Assembly (NCBI GenBank): GCA_964035795.1
Contig: OZ038321.1
Location: 10,054,285 to 10,118,284 of the forward strand
Direction: 5' to 3'
From: Pterobdella sp. o SKG-2022
Taxonomy: Eukaryota; Annelida; Clitellata; Hirudinida; Piscicolidae
Length of the DNA: 64,000 bases
Below the pieces are notes generated by a model. That model ran no database searches, was not told the DNA's origin, and worked only from the letters and a program-made list of their open reading frames with translations. Positions 63,478 to 64,000 of the stretch are shown piece by piece. Position numbers and translations under genes: made by a program. How positions within the stretch are numbered: the stretch's first letter is position 1; every line of letters starts with the position of its first letter.

Positions 63478-64000
63478 TCAGCAAATGTTACTAAACAAAA
63501 AGCATTTTCTCCAAGAAACTTACCAAAAAATTCAAGGAAAGAAATCAATAAATTTTTGTCAAAAATTGAAATTACCGATAAAAAACACAACGATCGCGAA
63601 AGTTGGAAGCTGATAGACATGATAACTGGTCGAAAATCAAAAAAACAGGGAATGATCAAAGGTCAATCAAAAGAGGAAAGAGTGAAAAAGTGGTACAATC
63701 ACTTCCATGATTTGGTTGGTAGAGAAGCAATGGTAAAAGGTAATTTTCAGAATACAGGTATACCAAAAGTACTTGATGGCTTGCTAAAAAAGAACGAAAA
63801 TTTTTCACCAGAAGAGTTTAAAGAAGCGAAATAACAACTGAAAAAAGGAAAAAGATCTAGACCAGGTAAAATCTCTTCAGAAGCCATAAAAAAATGCTAC
63901 CTAGGTGAAATAATATTGGAATTTGCTAATAAATTACTGGACGAGAACGTAAAACCGAAACAATGGTCAGAAGTTAGTGAGATAACAATTCCAAAATCCG
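63478..64000 (+). mobile_element. LINE pre-RT and RT entry, runs off the window
   Basis: The plus strand reads FSPRNLPKNSRKEINKFLSK, ESWKLIDMITGRKSKKQGMI, RVKKWYNHFHDLVGREAM, FSPEEFKEAK, one stop, LKKGKRSRPGKISSEAIKKC, and LLDENVKPKQWSEVSEITIP just before the end. It is a LINE pre-RT linker and fingers with a single in-frame stop at 63832, so it could be relatively young. The catalytic region lies beyond 64000. Confidence 0.85.

Overview
This is a eukaryotic, metazoan window. By eye it is very AT-rich, it has no operon-like gene packing, and it contains spliced coding sequence, long dinucleotide tracts, a 200-base assembly gap (15735-15934) and a dense layer of decayed transposable elements. 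Two host genes can be supported. One is a five-exon gene on the minus strand (21246-41458) encoding a 519-residue coiled-coil protein that I read as CFAP53, a protein of motile cilia and flagella. The other is a single-exon minus-strand gene (59194-59658) encoding a 154-residue BTG/TOB family antiproliferative protein. Both point to an animal with ciliated or flagellated cells. The reverse transcriptase families and base composition would suit a cnidarian or another aquatic invertebrate, but that assignment is inference.

Almost everything else is mobile DNA. From 1 to 4860 there are three LINE pieces and a Penelope-like fragment. From 4861 to 7350 there is AT-rich DNA with nested hairpin repeats and a tRNA-derived SINE. 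From 7353 to 10060 two related reverse transcriptases sit head to head. From 10865 to 14680 there is a near full-length but broken LINE and then an opposite-strand LINE endonuclease. From 14760 to 20480 there are a second SINE, the gap, further LINE pieces and a fold-back duplication.

The CFAP53 gene fills 21.2-41.5 kb and has been inflated by insertions. Intron 4 (about 4.0 kb) holds LINE copies bounded by (GT)n tracts and an asparagine-rich (AAC)n expansion. Intron 1 (about 14.5 kb) holds a LINE broken by a 1,024-bp Mutator-like element with a perfect 9-bp target duplication, which itself carries a hairpin repeat. It also holds several more LINEs and a 1.6-kb TTAA-flanked, piggyBac-type non-autonomous element. 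From 41.6 to 57.5 kb there are CR1-like and other LINE pieces, a piggyBac transposase 3' part, and the best-preserved LINE (49930-52430, minus). From 59.2 kb to the end come the BTG gene, a third SINE, a LINE with a deleted catalytic motif, a second copy of the TTAA element with piggyBac coding sequence beside it, and a LINE that runs off the edge.

The more unusual content is structural. It includes a LINE family whose copies begin and end in (GT)n, a hairpin MITE family with a shared core, a piggyBac-type element with repeated 16-bp palindromes, and at least three levels of nested insertion with readable target duplications. I found no CRISPR array, no prokaryotic-type system and no functional RNA gene. 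All family names come from recognition by eye; no database search was run.
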